DNA of 64,000 nt from Tessaracoccus palaemonis (GTDB taxonomy: Bacteria; Actinomycetota; Actinomycetes; Propionibacteriales; Propionibacteriaceae): contig NZ_CP079216.1 of assembly GCF_019316905.1 (NCBI RefSeq), positions 1,488,001-1,552,000 of the forward strand, in the 5' to 3' direction. Position numbers and translations under genes: made by a program. The notes under the pieces are model-generated. The model searched no databases and was not told where the DNA came from. It saw only the letters and a program-made list of their open reading frames with translations. This document shows positions 41,262 to 48,809 of the stretch, piece by piece (within the stretch, counting starts at the first letter, position 1; the number at the start of each line of letters is the position of its first letter).

Positions 41262-44203
41262 CGTTCCTCCGCGGTGGTGTCGGCGGTCAGTTCGGCCAGG
41301 CGCCGTCGGAAGACGGAGACGAGCATGGCGGTGGTCAGCAGGATCGCGCCGGCCATGGCGATCAGCCAGCGGTCGGTGGCGGGCAGCCTGGGGGACAACA
41401 TCAGCGGCGCTGCGGCCTCCGCGGCCGCAGGGGTGTCGGTGGTGGCAGGCATCGAGGCCGTGCGTCCGACGGTGACGGCGGCCCAGCCGACCAGCGCACC
41501 GTCCTCGCCGACGAGCGCGACGGTGTGTTCGCCGTCGGGCATCGCCGCGAGGTCGAGCGTGATGCGGCGATCGGCGTCGGTCTGCGCCCAGCCGACGTCG
41601 GTGGGCGTGGAGTAGACGAACACGTAGGCCCAGGCGCCGGGCTCGACGCTCTCGGGCAGCGTGAGGGTGACCAGCGTCCCGTTCTGAACGCCCGTGACGC
41701 CGCCGGCGTCGAGCGCCCGCAGCGCGGCGGTGTCCGTCGCGGGGGCCTCGGGCGTGAAGGTCGGAGCGCCGCCGACGACGGGCACGGCCGCCGCCCCCGG
41801 AGCGACGGGCGTGCCGGCAGCGGCGCCTCCCGAGGTGGTGGTGGCCGTCCCTGTCGTCGGGGCCGCGCTGGCCGTGGCGGAGGGCGTCGGCGTGGGGGAG
41901 GTGGCGGTGGTCGTGACCGGGACCGACATCGGGCCCCAGCCGACCAGCGTGGAGTCAGGGGACTGCACGGCGAGCTTCGTGGTGCCCTCGGGCAGCGTCA
42001 CTCCCGAGCGGGAGGCCGAGACCACGCCCCCGGTGCCGGCGCGGAACCAGGTGTCGCCCCAGGGGTAACGGACGGACCCGTCGGCCGTGTAGGCGGTGAG
42101 GAACAGCCAGTCGCCCTTGTCGGCGCCGGGCACGGTGACCTTCACCCGGCTGTCGGAGACGGCGACGCTGACGCCGTGCCGGGACGCCGAGGTGAGGTCC
42201 TCGCCTGCCTCCAGGAGGTCGGGGAGCCCGTTGGGGCGGTAGGTGCCGACGGTGAAGGGACCGGTCTCGACCGAGCGGATGGCGTCGCCGGTCTTCAGCG
42301 ACCCGGTCAGCAGCCGCAGGGTGTGGGCGCCGGAGGCGAACGCGGGCACCGACGAGCCGGAGCCCGAACCCTTCGTCGGGAGGGGGATCTCGACGTCGAA
42401 GGAGCCGTCGCCGCTGGTCACGTCGATGACGGCCCAGACCTGCGCGTTGGCGTTGACCAGCTCGGAGCCGAGGTGGCTGTAGGCGCCCTCGTCGATCTTG
42501 ACGCCGATCACCGATCCGCCATCGGCCGGGTCGGTGGCGCACCAGCCGGTGCCGACGAGGTGCAGGGTTTCGCCGTAGCCGAGGATGGGGCCGGTGGTGG
42601 CGTTGGCCGCCTGGCCGGACGGGTACACGATCGAGGCGGTGGCCGGCCCGGTGGCGGTGCACTCCTTCGCGGCCTCGGCGGCATCGCCCGGGTAGTCGAC
42701 GCCGTCGACCGTGAGCGGGGCCGAAGCGACCGTGTGCTGCGTGTCGCCGGTCACCAGCCCGGACTGGAACCTGACGACCAGCTTGCTGCCGGCCTTCAGG
42801 GCTCCGGCCGCCCCGACGTTGGCCGGCACGTTGGTCGCGGTCGGCACCGGCACGGACACCGTGAAGTCACCCGAGGCGTCCGACGTGGCGACGGCCCAGA
42901 TCGTCGCATCCATGGTCCCGTTGCCCGGGTGGGCCAGGATGTCGGAGCCGGTCTGCACGTACTGGAAGTCGTCACCGTCGGTGCCGACGCGGCCGGTGAG
43001 CTTCAGCACCACGGTGGCCCCACCCCTGCCGGAGCTCTTCAGCCACCCGTGTCCGGTGATCTGGACGGTGGACGACGTTCCGGTGGTCACGTCTTCCTGC
43101 ACGCAGGCGGTGGCCGTCTGGCCAGAGGTCGTGTGCGAGACGAGTACCTCGTCGGCCGAGCAGCCGTTACCGGGGGCGACGACGGTGAACGAGCCGGCCT
43201 GGGTGCGGATCACGTCGCCGTTGATCAGTGAGCCGCTCAGCACCCGCACCGAGTGCGTCTCGCCGGCGGCCCAGGCGGCGTCGGAGTTCTTCAGCGTCGG
43301 GAAGGGGACGGTCGCCATCCAGTTGCCTGCGGCGTCCGCCTCGGCGACCGCCACGATGGTCTTGTTCGCCTGCACCGCCCCGGTGACCGGGTTCGTCACG
43401 GTCAGCTTCGTGCTGACCGCCCCGTCGTCGAGCTTGATCGCGACGACCGAGCCGCGTGAGCCGTCGGTGACCTTCCAGCCGGTTCCGGTCACGGTGAAGG
43501 ACGCCCCGGCGGTGATCTGGGACGGGACGCTGATCTTCGCGGTCGCCGTTGCGGGCGACGTGGTGGTGGTCGTCGCGGTGGCGGTGGTCGTCGGCGTGGT
43601 GGACGAGGGCGCCGGCGTGGTGGTCGTCGGGGCCGTGGCCGCGCTGCTCGGCGCGGTTGCGGTGGGGGAGGCGCTGGTCGTCGGGGCGGTCGGAGTGGGG
43701 GTGGCGGTCGCCGCCGACGTGACGGTGAAGGTGCCCGACTCGGAGCGGATCCTGTCGCCCGTGGTGAGCGAGCCGGTCAGGAGGCGGACGGAATGGGTCT
43801 CGCCGGCGGCCCACGCCTTGTTCGAGTTCGTCAGGGTGGGGAAGTCGATCGAGGCGGTCCAGTCCCCGTCCGCATCGGCGGCCGCGATCGCGACGATGGT
43901 CTTGTTGCCCTGGACCGCGCCCGTCTCGGGGTGCTTCACCTCTCGCGTGGTGCTGACGCCGCCCTCGTCGAGCTTGATCGCGATGACGGATCCCCGGCTG
44001 CCGTCGGTGACCTTCCACCCCGTTCCTGAGATGACGAGCGGCTCGCCCTCGACCACGGACGTGGGGACGCTCAGGCGGACGGAGGGGTCGGAGACACCCG
44101 CGACGCCCTCCTCGGCCGCGGCGGTGCCGGCCCCGACCAGGCCCAGCGCCGCCAGCAGCGCGGCGGCGACGCCGAGTGCCGGGACTCGCAGATGGGGTGA
44201 CAT
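41258..44203 (-). CDS. Multi-domain cell-surface protein of the iron operon (981 aa)
   Basis: Signal peptide about 1-30. There are four copies of the shared domain: residues 41-163 and 223-345 (very alike: GTGWKVTDGSRGSV, AIKLD, WAAGETHSVR), 372-502 (diverged, lacks the His) and about 523-654 (GGSVIGVKIDEG, ASGAHTLRLLTGSL). A Thr/Pro-rich linker separates copies 1 and 2. Two further beta-rich segments follow, each ending in [LV]-V-G-W-[GA]. The C-terminus has LPATD (940-944), a helix (947-965) and FRRR, resembling a sortase signal with D in place of G. Copies 3 and 4 add Cys residues. It is probably a wall-exposed receptor for a ferric ligand, by operon position; not recognised otherwise. The stop overlaps the next gene (ATGA). 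Confidence 0.82.
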   Translation of the reverse strand: MSPHLRVPALGVAAALLAALGLVGAGTAAAEEGVAGVSDPSVRLSVPTSVVEGEPLVISGTGWKVTDGSRGSVIAIKLDEGGVSTTREVKHPETGAVQGNKTIVAIAAADADGDWTASIDFPTLTNSNKAWAAGETHSVRLLTGSLTTGDRIRSESGTFTVTSAATATPTPTAPTTSASPTATAPSSAATAPTTTTPAPSSTTPTTTATATTTTTSPATATAKISVPSQITAGASFTVTGTGWKVTDGSRGSVVAIKLDDGAVSTKLTVTNPVTGAVQANKTIVAVAEADAAGNWMATVPFPTLKNSDAAWAAGETHSVRVLSGSLINGDVIRTQAGSFTVVAPGNGCSADEVLVSHTTSGQTATACVQEDVTTGTSSTVQITGHGWLKSSGRGGATVVLKLTGRVGTDGDDFQYVQTGSDILAHPGNGTMDATIWAVATSDASGDFTVSVPVPTATNVPANVGAAGALKAGSKLVVRFQSGLVTGDTQHTVASAPLTVDGVDYPGDAAEAAKECTATGPATASIVYPSGQAANATTGPILGYGETLHLVGTGWCATDPADGGSVIGVKIDEGAYSHLGSELVNANAQVWAVIDVTSGDGSFDVEIPLPTKGSGSGSSVPAFASGAHTLRLLTGSLKTGDAIRSVETGPFTVGTYRPNGLPDLLEAGEDLTSASRHGVSVAVSDSRVKVTVPGADKGDWLFLTAYTADGSVRYPWGDTWFRAGTGGVVSASRSGVTLPEGTTKLAVQSPDSTLVGWGPMSVPVTTTATSPTPTPSATASAAPTTGTATTTSGGAAAGTPVAPGAAAVPVVGGAPTFTPEAPATDTAALRALDAGGVTGVQNGTLVTLTLPESVEPGAWAYVFVYSTPTDVGWAQTDADRRITLDLAAMPDGEHTVALVGEDGALVGWAAVTVGRTASMPATTDTPAAAEAAAPLMLSPRLPATDRWLIAMAGAILLTTAMLVSVFRRRLAELTADTTAEER

Positions 44204-44228
44204 TGGGACCTCCAGGGGTCGGGGAGTG

Positions 44229-45248
44229 TCAGTTCGTGAGCAGGGCCTGCTGGACCTGGTCGACGATGGCGTTCATGAGGATGGGGCCGCCGGTGGAGGT
44301 CCACACGGACCCGTCGACGGGGACGATGTGCCCGGCCTGGTAGGCCTTCAGCGACGTGAAACCGGGCGTCTGGGCGGCGGTGGCCAGGGCCTGCTCGGCG
44401 GCCTCGACCCCGGCATCGCCGCCGGCATTCGGGTTGGCGACGGAGGAGCCGCCGAGCGTCCCGAAGAAGATCCAGTCGGCGTCGATCTGGTCGAGGTTCT
44501 CCAGTGAGACGGGCTCGGAGTGACCGCGGCCGCGCTTGTCCTGGTTGGCGGGGCGCGACAGCCCGAGGTCGGTCAGGGCCTGACCCGGCGGCAGCTCCTT
44601 GAGGATGAGCGACGGCGAGGTGCCCTCCCAGCGCACGATGGAGAAGGTGTCCTCGTCGAGGCCGGCGGCGGCCAGCTCGGAGCCGACGGTCTCGGCGTGT
44701 CCGTCGTATTCGGACAGAACCTCCGCGCCCTCGTCGGCGAGGTTCAGCGCGTCGGCGACGAGCGTGAAATTGGTGCGCCAGTCGCCGCCGGCGTAGCCGG
44801 TGTAGACCGTCGGGGCGATGTGGGACAGCGTGTCGATGGCGGCGTCGTCGAGCGCGATGCTGGTGCCGTCCACGAGGATCACGTCCGGGGCGGCCTTGCC
44901 GATCGCCTCGAAGTTGGGCTGGGCCACCCCGCCGAGGATGGGCACGTCGGCCGCCTTGTCCGTCAGGTAGCTGGACACCGTGGACTGGCCCCGACCCGAC
45001 ACGACCCCCACCGGCGTCACGCCGAGGGCGAGCACCCCGTCGGTCGTCGGCTCGGACAGCGTCACGACGCGCTGCGGGTGTTCGGGGACCTCCACCGTCG
45101 ACCCGTCGATGTTCTCGACGGTGCGGGTGGCGGTCGCAGGGGCGGCGGCGCCCGTGGACTGCTGGGTGCAGGCGGCCCCCGTGAGCGCGGCGGCGGCCGC
45201 GACGAGGACGAGGAGCCGGTGCAGGGACCGGGGGAGCGACATAGACAT
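44229..45248 (-). CDS. Iron-siderophore substrate-binding lipoprotein (FecB/FepB-like)
   Basis: 339 aa. The signal peptide ends in a lipobox-like L-T-G-A-A-C (Cys about residue 27), so it is likely lipid-anchored outside the membrane. Type III periplasmic-binding fold (PF01497): PQRVVTLSEPTTDGVLALGVTPVGVV, then IGKAAPDVILVDG, with the typical long helix and C-terminal lobe. An AGGA precedes the start. First gene of the operon, downstream of an IdeR-like box; a 25-nt gap separates it from the 981-aa gene. The binding residues that would distinguish heme from siderophore cannot be assigned, and the esterase in the operon favours siderophore. Confidence 0.92.
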   Translation of the reverse strand: MSMSLPRSLHRLLVLVAAAAALTGAACTQQSTGAAAPATATRTVENIDGSTVEVPEHPQRVVTLSEPTTDGVLALGVTPVGVVSGRGQSTVSSYLTDKAADVPILGGVAQPNFEAIGKAAPDVILVDGTSIALDDAAIDTLSHIAPTVYTGYAGGDWRTNFTLVADALNLADEGAEVLSEYDGHAETVGSELAAAGLDEDTFSIVRWEGTSPSLILKELPPGQALTDLGLSRPANQDKRGRGHSEPVSLENLDQIDADWIFFGTLGGSSVANPNAGGDAGVEAAEQALATAAQTPGFTSLKAYQAGHIVPVDGSVWTSTGGPILMNAIVDQVQQALLTN

Positions 45249-45274
45249 GCATCCTGGCGTCGACAGACTGGGAC

Positions 45275-45293
45275 TTAGGCCAGCCTAGCCTTC
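45275..45293 (-). promoter_or_regulatory. DtxR/IdeR-like iron box over the operon promoter
   Basis: TTAGGCCAGCCTAGCCTTC (plus-strand reading) matches the 19-bp IdeR consensus TTAGGTTAGSCTAACCTAA at 14 positions. It covers a minus-strand TAGGCT -10 (45282-45287); a consensus TTGACA (45307-45312) lies 19 nt upstream. Iron-dependent repression of the nine-kilobase operon is likely. Confidence 0.6.
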
Positions 45294-45345
45294 ATGTGAT
45301 GAAGAGTGTCAATCGCGTTTCGGCAGTCGGACCCCGCCGGGTGGC

Positions 45346-45351
45346 TAGAGT
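45346..45351 (+). promoter_or_regulatory. -10 element for leaderless MDMPI-family gene
   Basis: TAGAGT precedes the ATG at 45359 by 7 nt. This plus-strand promoter is divergent from the iron operon promoter; their -35 regions lie within the same 100 bp. Confidence 0.5.
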
Positions 45352-45358
45352 CTCACGC

Positions 45359-46144
45359 ATGAGTTTCGATCCGGTCCAGGTGATGCGGCGTGAGACGGCG
45401 AGGTTCGCCGAGGCGCTCCAGAACGTCGACGGGAACACGCCGGTGCCGACCTGCCCGGGCTGGGACGCCGACGAACTCCTGTGGCACCTGACCGAGGTGC
45501 ACCTGTTCTGGAGCGCCGTCATCGCGTCGGGCGCCACCACGGACGAGCAGATCGAGGACATCGAGAAGGCCAAGCCGCTGCGCCCCACCGGCCGCGCCGA
45601 GGCACTCGACCTGCTCCGGCGGGCCACGGATGAGCTCGGCACGGCACTCAGCAGCGGCGACGACCGCGACAGCGCCTGGAGCTGGTTCCCGGCGGACCAG
45701 ACCATCGGATTCACCCGTCGGATGCAGACGCACGAGGCCACCATCCACCGCGTGGACGCCGAGCTGACCGCGGGTCTGCCCGTCTCGGACATCCCCATCG
45801 AGGTCGCGGTCGCGGGCATCGACCACGTGATCAACGTGATGTGGAACTGGATCCCCGGCGACGTCGAGCAGCATCCGCTCGGGGTCATCGAACTGCGCCC
45901 GCGCGGAGGTGGATCCCGGCTGGTCGAGCTCTACCGCTGGAGCGGCCGACTCTGGGGCAGGGATTTCGTCGACCAGGTCGCAGGCCGCCGCGCTCATGAC
46001 GGCGCGGAGCCGCGCGCCGTGATCTCGGGGGAGGCCGCGGACCTGGACCGGCTCGTCTGGAGCCGGCCGGCCATCTCCTCGCGCGAGGGTGACCTCGCAC
46101 TGCTGGCCGCCTTCGACGAACTGATCACGTTCGGCATCCAGTGA
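45359..46144 (+). CDS. MDMPI/DinB-like mycothiol-dependent family protein
   Basis: 261 aa from the ATG at 45359. The N-terminal DinB-like four-helix domain shows PTCPGWDADELLWHLTEVHLFW and MQTHEATIHRVDAE, which supply the His residues expected to bind a metal. The C-terminal part carries the MDMPI C domain. The family includes mycothiol-dependent maleylpyruvate isomerase, but most members are uncharacterised, so the reaction is not assigned. Its presence fits a mycothiol-producing actinobacterium. Confidence 0.85.
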   Translation: MSFDPVQVMRRETARFAEALQNVDGNTPVPTCPGWDADELLWHLTEVHLFWSAVIASGATTDEQIEDIEKAKPLRPTGRAEALDLLRRATDELGTALSSGDDRDSAWSWFPADQTIGFTRRMQTHEATIHRVDAELTAGLPVSDIPIEVAVAGIDHVINVMWNWIPGDVEQHPLGVIELRPRGGGSRLVELYRWSGRLWGRDFVDQVAGRRAHDGAEPRAVISGEAADLDRLVWSRPAISSREGDLALLAAFDELITFGIQ

Positions 46145-46176
46145 GGTCCGATGGTCGCAGGGCGTGTCCTCGGCCC

Positions 46177-46182
46177 TAAGGT
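46177..46182 (+). promoter_or_regulatory. -10 element for the membrane protein/hydrolase pair
   Basis: TAAGGT lies 6 nt before the ATG at 46189. No Shine-Dalgarno is evident, consistent with leaderless transcription. Confidence 0.4.
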
Positions 46183-46188
46183 GGCCTC

Positions 46189-46842
46189 ATGATCGAGATG
46201 CTGCGGGTCATGGGCCGTGCCCTGCGCCTCGATCCTGCCCTCTTCTCGATGGTCGACGACCGTCCCTACTCCCTGCTCGTCGCCGCCCTCGGGATCGCGA
46301 TCCTTGCCGCCGGCTCCACCATGCTGGGGCACGTCGCGGTGCTGTCGCTCAACCGTGTGCGAGGCTGGCGCCTCCTTGCGGCGCTGCTGCTGTCGACGGC
46401 GGTGCTGGCGGTACTCAAGGTCGTGGAGATGTCCATCACCTGGAGCGTCGCCTCGCTGGTGCTCGGGAGCCCCGTGCCACTGGTCCCCCTCGTCGTGGTC
46501 GCGCTGCTCTCCACCGCGCCGCTGGTGTTCAACTTCGTCACCGCCATGCCGCACTTCGGGCTCGCCTTCGGCCGCGTGTTCGAGGCGTGGAGCTACCTCC
46601 TCGTGCTGGTGGGTGTGTCGCACGCGTTCGGCGTCAGCATCACGTGGGCCTTCGGTTTCACCCTGGCCGGGTGGCTGGTCATTCAGGTCATCTCCCGGGT
46701 GGGGCAACGTCCGTTCAGCTGGGTGTCCTCGCATCTGTGGACGCTCGCGACCGGGCGCCCGACGATGGTCACCTCGCGTGACATCCTCTCCGGCACGCCG
46801 CTGATTCCGGTCTCCGGCCTCCGGAAGGAGGTGGAACGGTGA
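46189..46842 (+). CDS. Hypothetical polytopic membrane protein
   Basis: 217 aa, not recognised. About five hydrophobic segments (residues 27-53, 61-82, 97-120, 134-150 and 153-170). The N-terminus (residues 1-25) and the C-terminus (about 175-217) are hydrophilic and probably cytoplasmic. The general layout resembles Yip1-like proteins, which is only an impression. The stop overlaps the next gene by 4 nt (GTGA), so the two products probably act together. Confidence 0.7.
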   Translation: MIEMLRVMGRALRLDPALFSMVDDRPYSLLVAALGIAILAAGSTMLGHVAVLSLNRVRGWRLLAALLLSTAVLAVLKVVEMSITWSVASLVLGSPVPLVPLVVVALLSTAPLVFNFVTAMPHFGLAFGRVFEAWSYLLVLVGVSHAFGVSITWAFGFTLAGWLVIQVISRVGQRPFSWVSSHLWTLATGRPTMVTSRDILSGTPLIPVSGLRKEVER

Positions 46843-47774
46843 TCTCCTGGCTGATCGGGAGCGTCGCCGTCATCCTGTTCCTCTTCGTCCTCCTCTCGCC
46901 GCTCGAGTCGCTCAGGTGGTGGGCCGACAAGGGCGAGAAGGAGGTGCGCGGCACCTTCGAACTCGTGACCAGCGAGGTCGAGGAGGAGCACCGTTCGCAC
47001 CGCTTCGTCGTCTACCTCTCCGGCGTCGGGGTGCTCGGCGGGGACGAGTTGTCCGGCCGCGAGATCGCCTGGCTCGACTCCCTCGACGACGACCTCCCGG
47101 ACGTCTGCGTCGTCGCCGACGTCTTCCCCTACTCGGTCGACAACCGCGGCCTGCTGCAGCGGGCGACGGTGCACCTGTGGAAGTTCCTGGACAACGCCCG
47201 CCGACAGTGGCGCAGCAACCCGATCCACTTCATCATCAACATCCGCAACATCGCCCAGGTGCTGGTCTCGTCCGACCCGCGCTACGGCCCCACACAGAGC
47301 ATCGGCCTGGCGCAGGAGTTGTGGCGATCACTTCAGCGACACGGCTACGTGCCCGGCTCGGGTGACCCCGTATACCTCGTCGGCTTCTCGGGCGGGGCGC
47401 AGATGGCTCTGGGCGCCGGCTGGTTCCTCTCGGGGCTGGGCGTCCCCGTCTCGCTGATCTCGGTCGGCGGCATCTTCAGCGACGACCCTGGCCTCGACCG
47501 CATGGAGCACGTCTGGGATCTCCGCGGCTCCCGCGACACCATGCGCCTGCTGGGTCCCGTCGCCTTCCCGGGGCGGTGGCCCACAGCCCCGCTCTCATCG
47601 TGGGGGAGGGCGCGTCGCGAGGGCCGTGTCACGGTCCGGACGATCGGCCCCATGAAGCACGACGCGGCGAAGGGGTACTTCGGGCGCCGCGCTAAGGACG
47701 ACAACGGCCGCACGTACGCCGACCTGACTCGCGAGGAGGTCGTCGGCATCCTCGCTCTCGACGGCACGCGGTGA
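46839..47774 (+). CDS. Membrane-anchored alpha/beta-hydrolase-like protein
   Basis: 311 aa with a GTG start overlapping the previous gene. One N-terminal helix (ISWLIGSVAVILFLFVLLSPL) is followed by a soluble domain with a strand-turn VVYLSGVGVLGG, the segment PIHFIINIRNIAQV, and a nucleophile elbow VYLVGFSGGAQMAL (G-x-S-x-G). A possible catalytic His is in IGPMKHDAAKGYF. This supports an alpha/beta hydrolase; the substrate is unknown. Together with the overlapping membrane protein it may form a lipid- or envelope-modifying pair, which is inference. Confidence 0.72.
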   Translation: MISWLIGSVAVILFLFVLLSPLESLRWWADKGEKEVRGTFELVTSEVEEEHRSHRFVVYLSGVGVLGGDELSGREIAWLDSLDDDLPDVCVVADVFPYSVDNRGLLQRATVHLWKFLDNARRQWRSNPIHFIINIRNIAQVLVSSDPRYGPTQSIGLAQELWRSLQRHGYVPGSGDPVYLVGFSGGAQMALGAGWFLSGLGVPVSLISVGGIFSDDPGLDRMEHVWDLRGSRDTMRLLGPVAFPGRWPTAPLSSWGRARREGRVTVRTIGPMKHDAAKGYFGRRAKDDNGRTYADLTREEVVGILALDGTR

Positions 47775-47800
47775 CGTGCTCTGTGCGCTCTCGGCGGTCC

Positions 47801-47907
47801 GGTTCCCTGAGCCTGTCGAAGGGCCCTGAGCGGAGCGAAGGGGAAGTCCTTGCCCGGGTGGGGTCCTCTCACTTCGTTCGAGGCACCTCGACAGGCTCGG
47901 CGGACCC
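47801..47907. repeat. REP-like inverted repeat (GCCTGTCGA type)
   Basis: Arms at about 47801-47826 and 47882-47907 pair with a few mismatches; both contain the GAGCCTGTCGA core. The sequence between them includes GCGGAGCGAAG. This core is a familiar dispersed repeat in GC-rich actinobacterial genomes, so other copies are expected elsewhere. It lies in the 228-bp gap after the hydrolase gene and may act as a terminator. Confidence 0.7.
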
Positions 47908-48002
47908 GGAGGGCTCGGGGGACCCGGGGGCCCCTCGGGCGTCGGCGCGGGCAGGAGGAAAGGCCGCACGCCAGCTGTCCCCGGTGGTGACCGGTTCGTA
48001 CG

Positions 48003-48245
48003 CTAGGGGGCGATCAGGTCCATGAAATAGGGCTTGCACTTGCGCAGGAGGCCGAAGTCCAGGATCTCCTCAATGCGACGCCGGTCATCGTCATCGATGA
48101 GCTTCCGGGCGGCGGCGAACTCGATGCAGTCACCGAAGATCATGCCGTAGCCGCCGTACTCGAGCTGGACGTCGAGGAAGCGCTGCTGAGCTTCCGGCAT
48201 GCTCGGGCGGAGCCGGGCATAGAAGTCGTCAATCCAGCCGAACAT
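48003..48245 (-). CDS. Hypothetical 80-aa protein, possible immunity-type
   Basis: 80 aa from the ATG at 48245; a TTG at 48254 would add three residues. It is acidic and helical, with MFGWIDDFYARLRPSMPEAQQRFLD and DDDDRRRIEEILDFGLLRKCKPYF. No known domain is recognised. It lies 23 nt downstream of another small gene on the same strand, so the two form a pair. Small acidic proteins in tandem next to a toxin-tail remnant are often immunity genes; this is an inference from context only. Confidence 0.6.
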   Translation of the reverse strand: MFGWIDDFYARLRPSMPEAQQRFLDVQLEYGGYGMIFGDCIEFAAARKLIDDDDRRRIEEILDFGLLRKCKPYFMDLIAP

Positions 48246-48268
48246 GGTTCCCAACGTACAGCTGAGGA

Positions 48269-48565
48269 CTACCGGCCGCCGTGCCCGTCAGACGACGGCT
48301 GGGCGCGCAGTCGATGCTGATCGATCCAGTTCTGAGTGCGGTCACCCAGATCGGGGTCCCAGCCGGCGCTCATCGTCAGTTCAACGTCCCCGAGGACTGC
48401 CTCGGGGACCACAACCCCGCCGAGGAGAGTGAACTGGAGGCAGTCGTCGATCGCCATGAAGGCGTCGCCTTCGGCGAGATCGCTCCAGACCAGGCCGGCG
48501 CCATCGACCTGCGCCGCCTCTACAAGGGCGAGCAGCCGTTCAGCCTGTTCAGTCAGGTCCAGCAC
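48269..48565 (-). CDS. Hypothetical 98-aa acidic protein, possible immunity-type
   Basis: 98 aa. The GTG start at 48565 is well supported by AAGGAG 7 nt upstream. It is acidic, with [19 protein letters not shown], a [17 protein letters not shown] segment and a Trp-containing tail. No known domain recognised. The start overlaps by 13 nt the end of an open, coding-like remnant on the same strand; toxin-immunity pairs often show such overlap. Confidence 0.6.
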   Translation of the reverse strand: MLDLTEQAERLLALVEAAQVDGAGLVWSDLAEGDAFMAIDDCLQFTLLGGVVVPEAVLGDVELTMSAGWDPDLGDRTQNWIDQHRLRAQPSSDGHGGR

Positions 48566-48753
48566 GGATCCGCTCCTTCCTCTCGACCAGCTTCTCCTTG
48601 CGAATGGATGGCGTCCACGGCGCCTGTCTCGGGGTCACTGTAGATCACGCTCGCTCCGCGCTCGACGGTCCGGCCTTCGAAACCTGTCAGGCCGACCCGC
48701 GCTCGCCGCGGACCGGGCGTTCGCGGCGCGTTATGCGAGTGGCCGATCCATGA
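48553..48753 (-). pseudogene. Possible C-terminal remnant of a toxin-like protein
   Basis: The minus-strand frame is open from 48753 to TGA at 48553-48555. It reads [27 protein letters not shown], which looks like a real protein end with a toxin-tail flavour. No start or upstream body remains, because the efp promoter region begins here. I could not match it to a named family; it may be an orphan tail left by rearrangement. Confidence 0.3.
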
Positions 48754-48754
48754 C

Positions 48755-48760
48755 TATGAT
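48755..48760 (+). promoter_or_regulatory. Likely -10 element for efp
   Basis: TATGAT lies 49 nt before the efp ATG, giving a leader of about 43 nt with a good AGGAG site 7 nt from the start. No strong -35 hexamer was found. Confidence 0.4.
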
Positions 48761-48809
48761 GGTCCGTTGGCCGGGGACGGTCGCACGCAGAAACAACGAG
48801 GAGAAGCCC

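Noticed and set aside
36310-45248. Heme uptake (HmuTUV/HtaA) instead of siderophore uptake
   Set aside because: No HtaA or NEAT-like sequence was recognised, and the operon includes an Fes-like esterase, which favours a siderophore; heme is not fully excluded.
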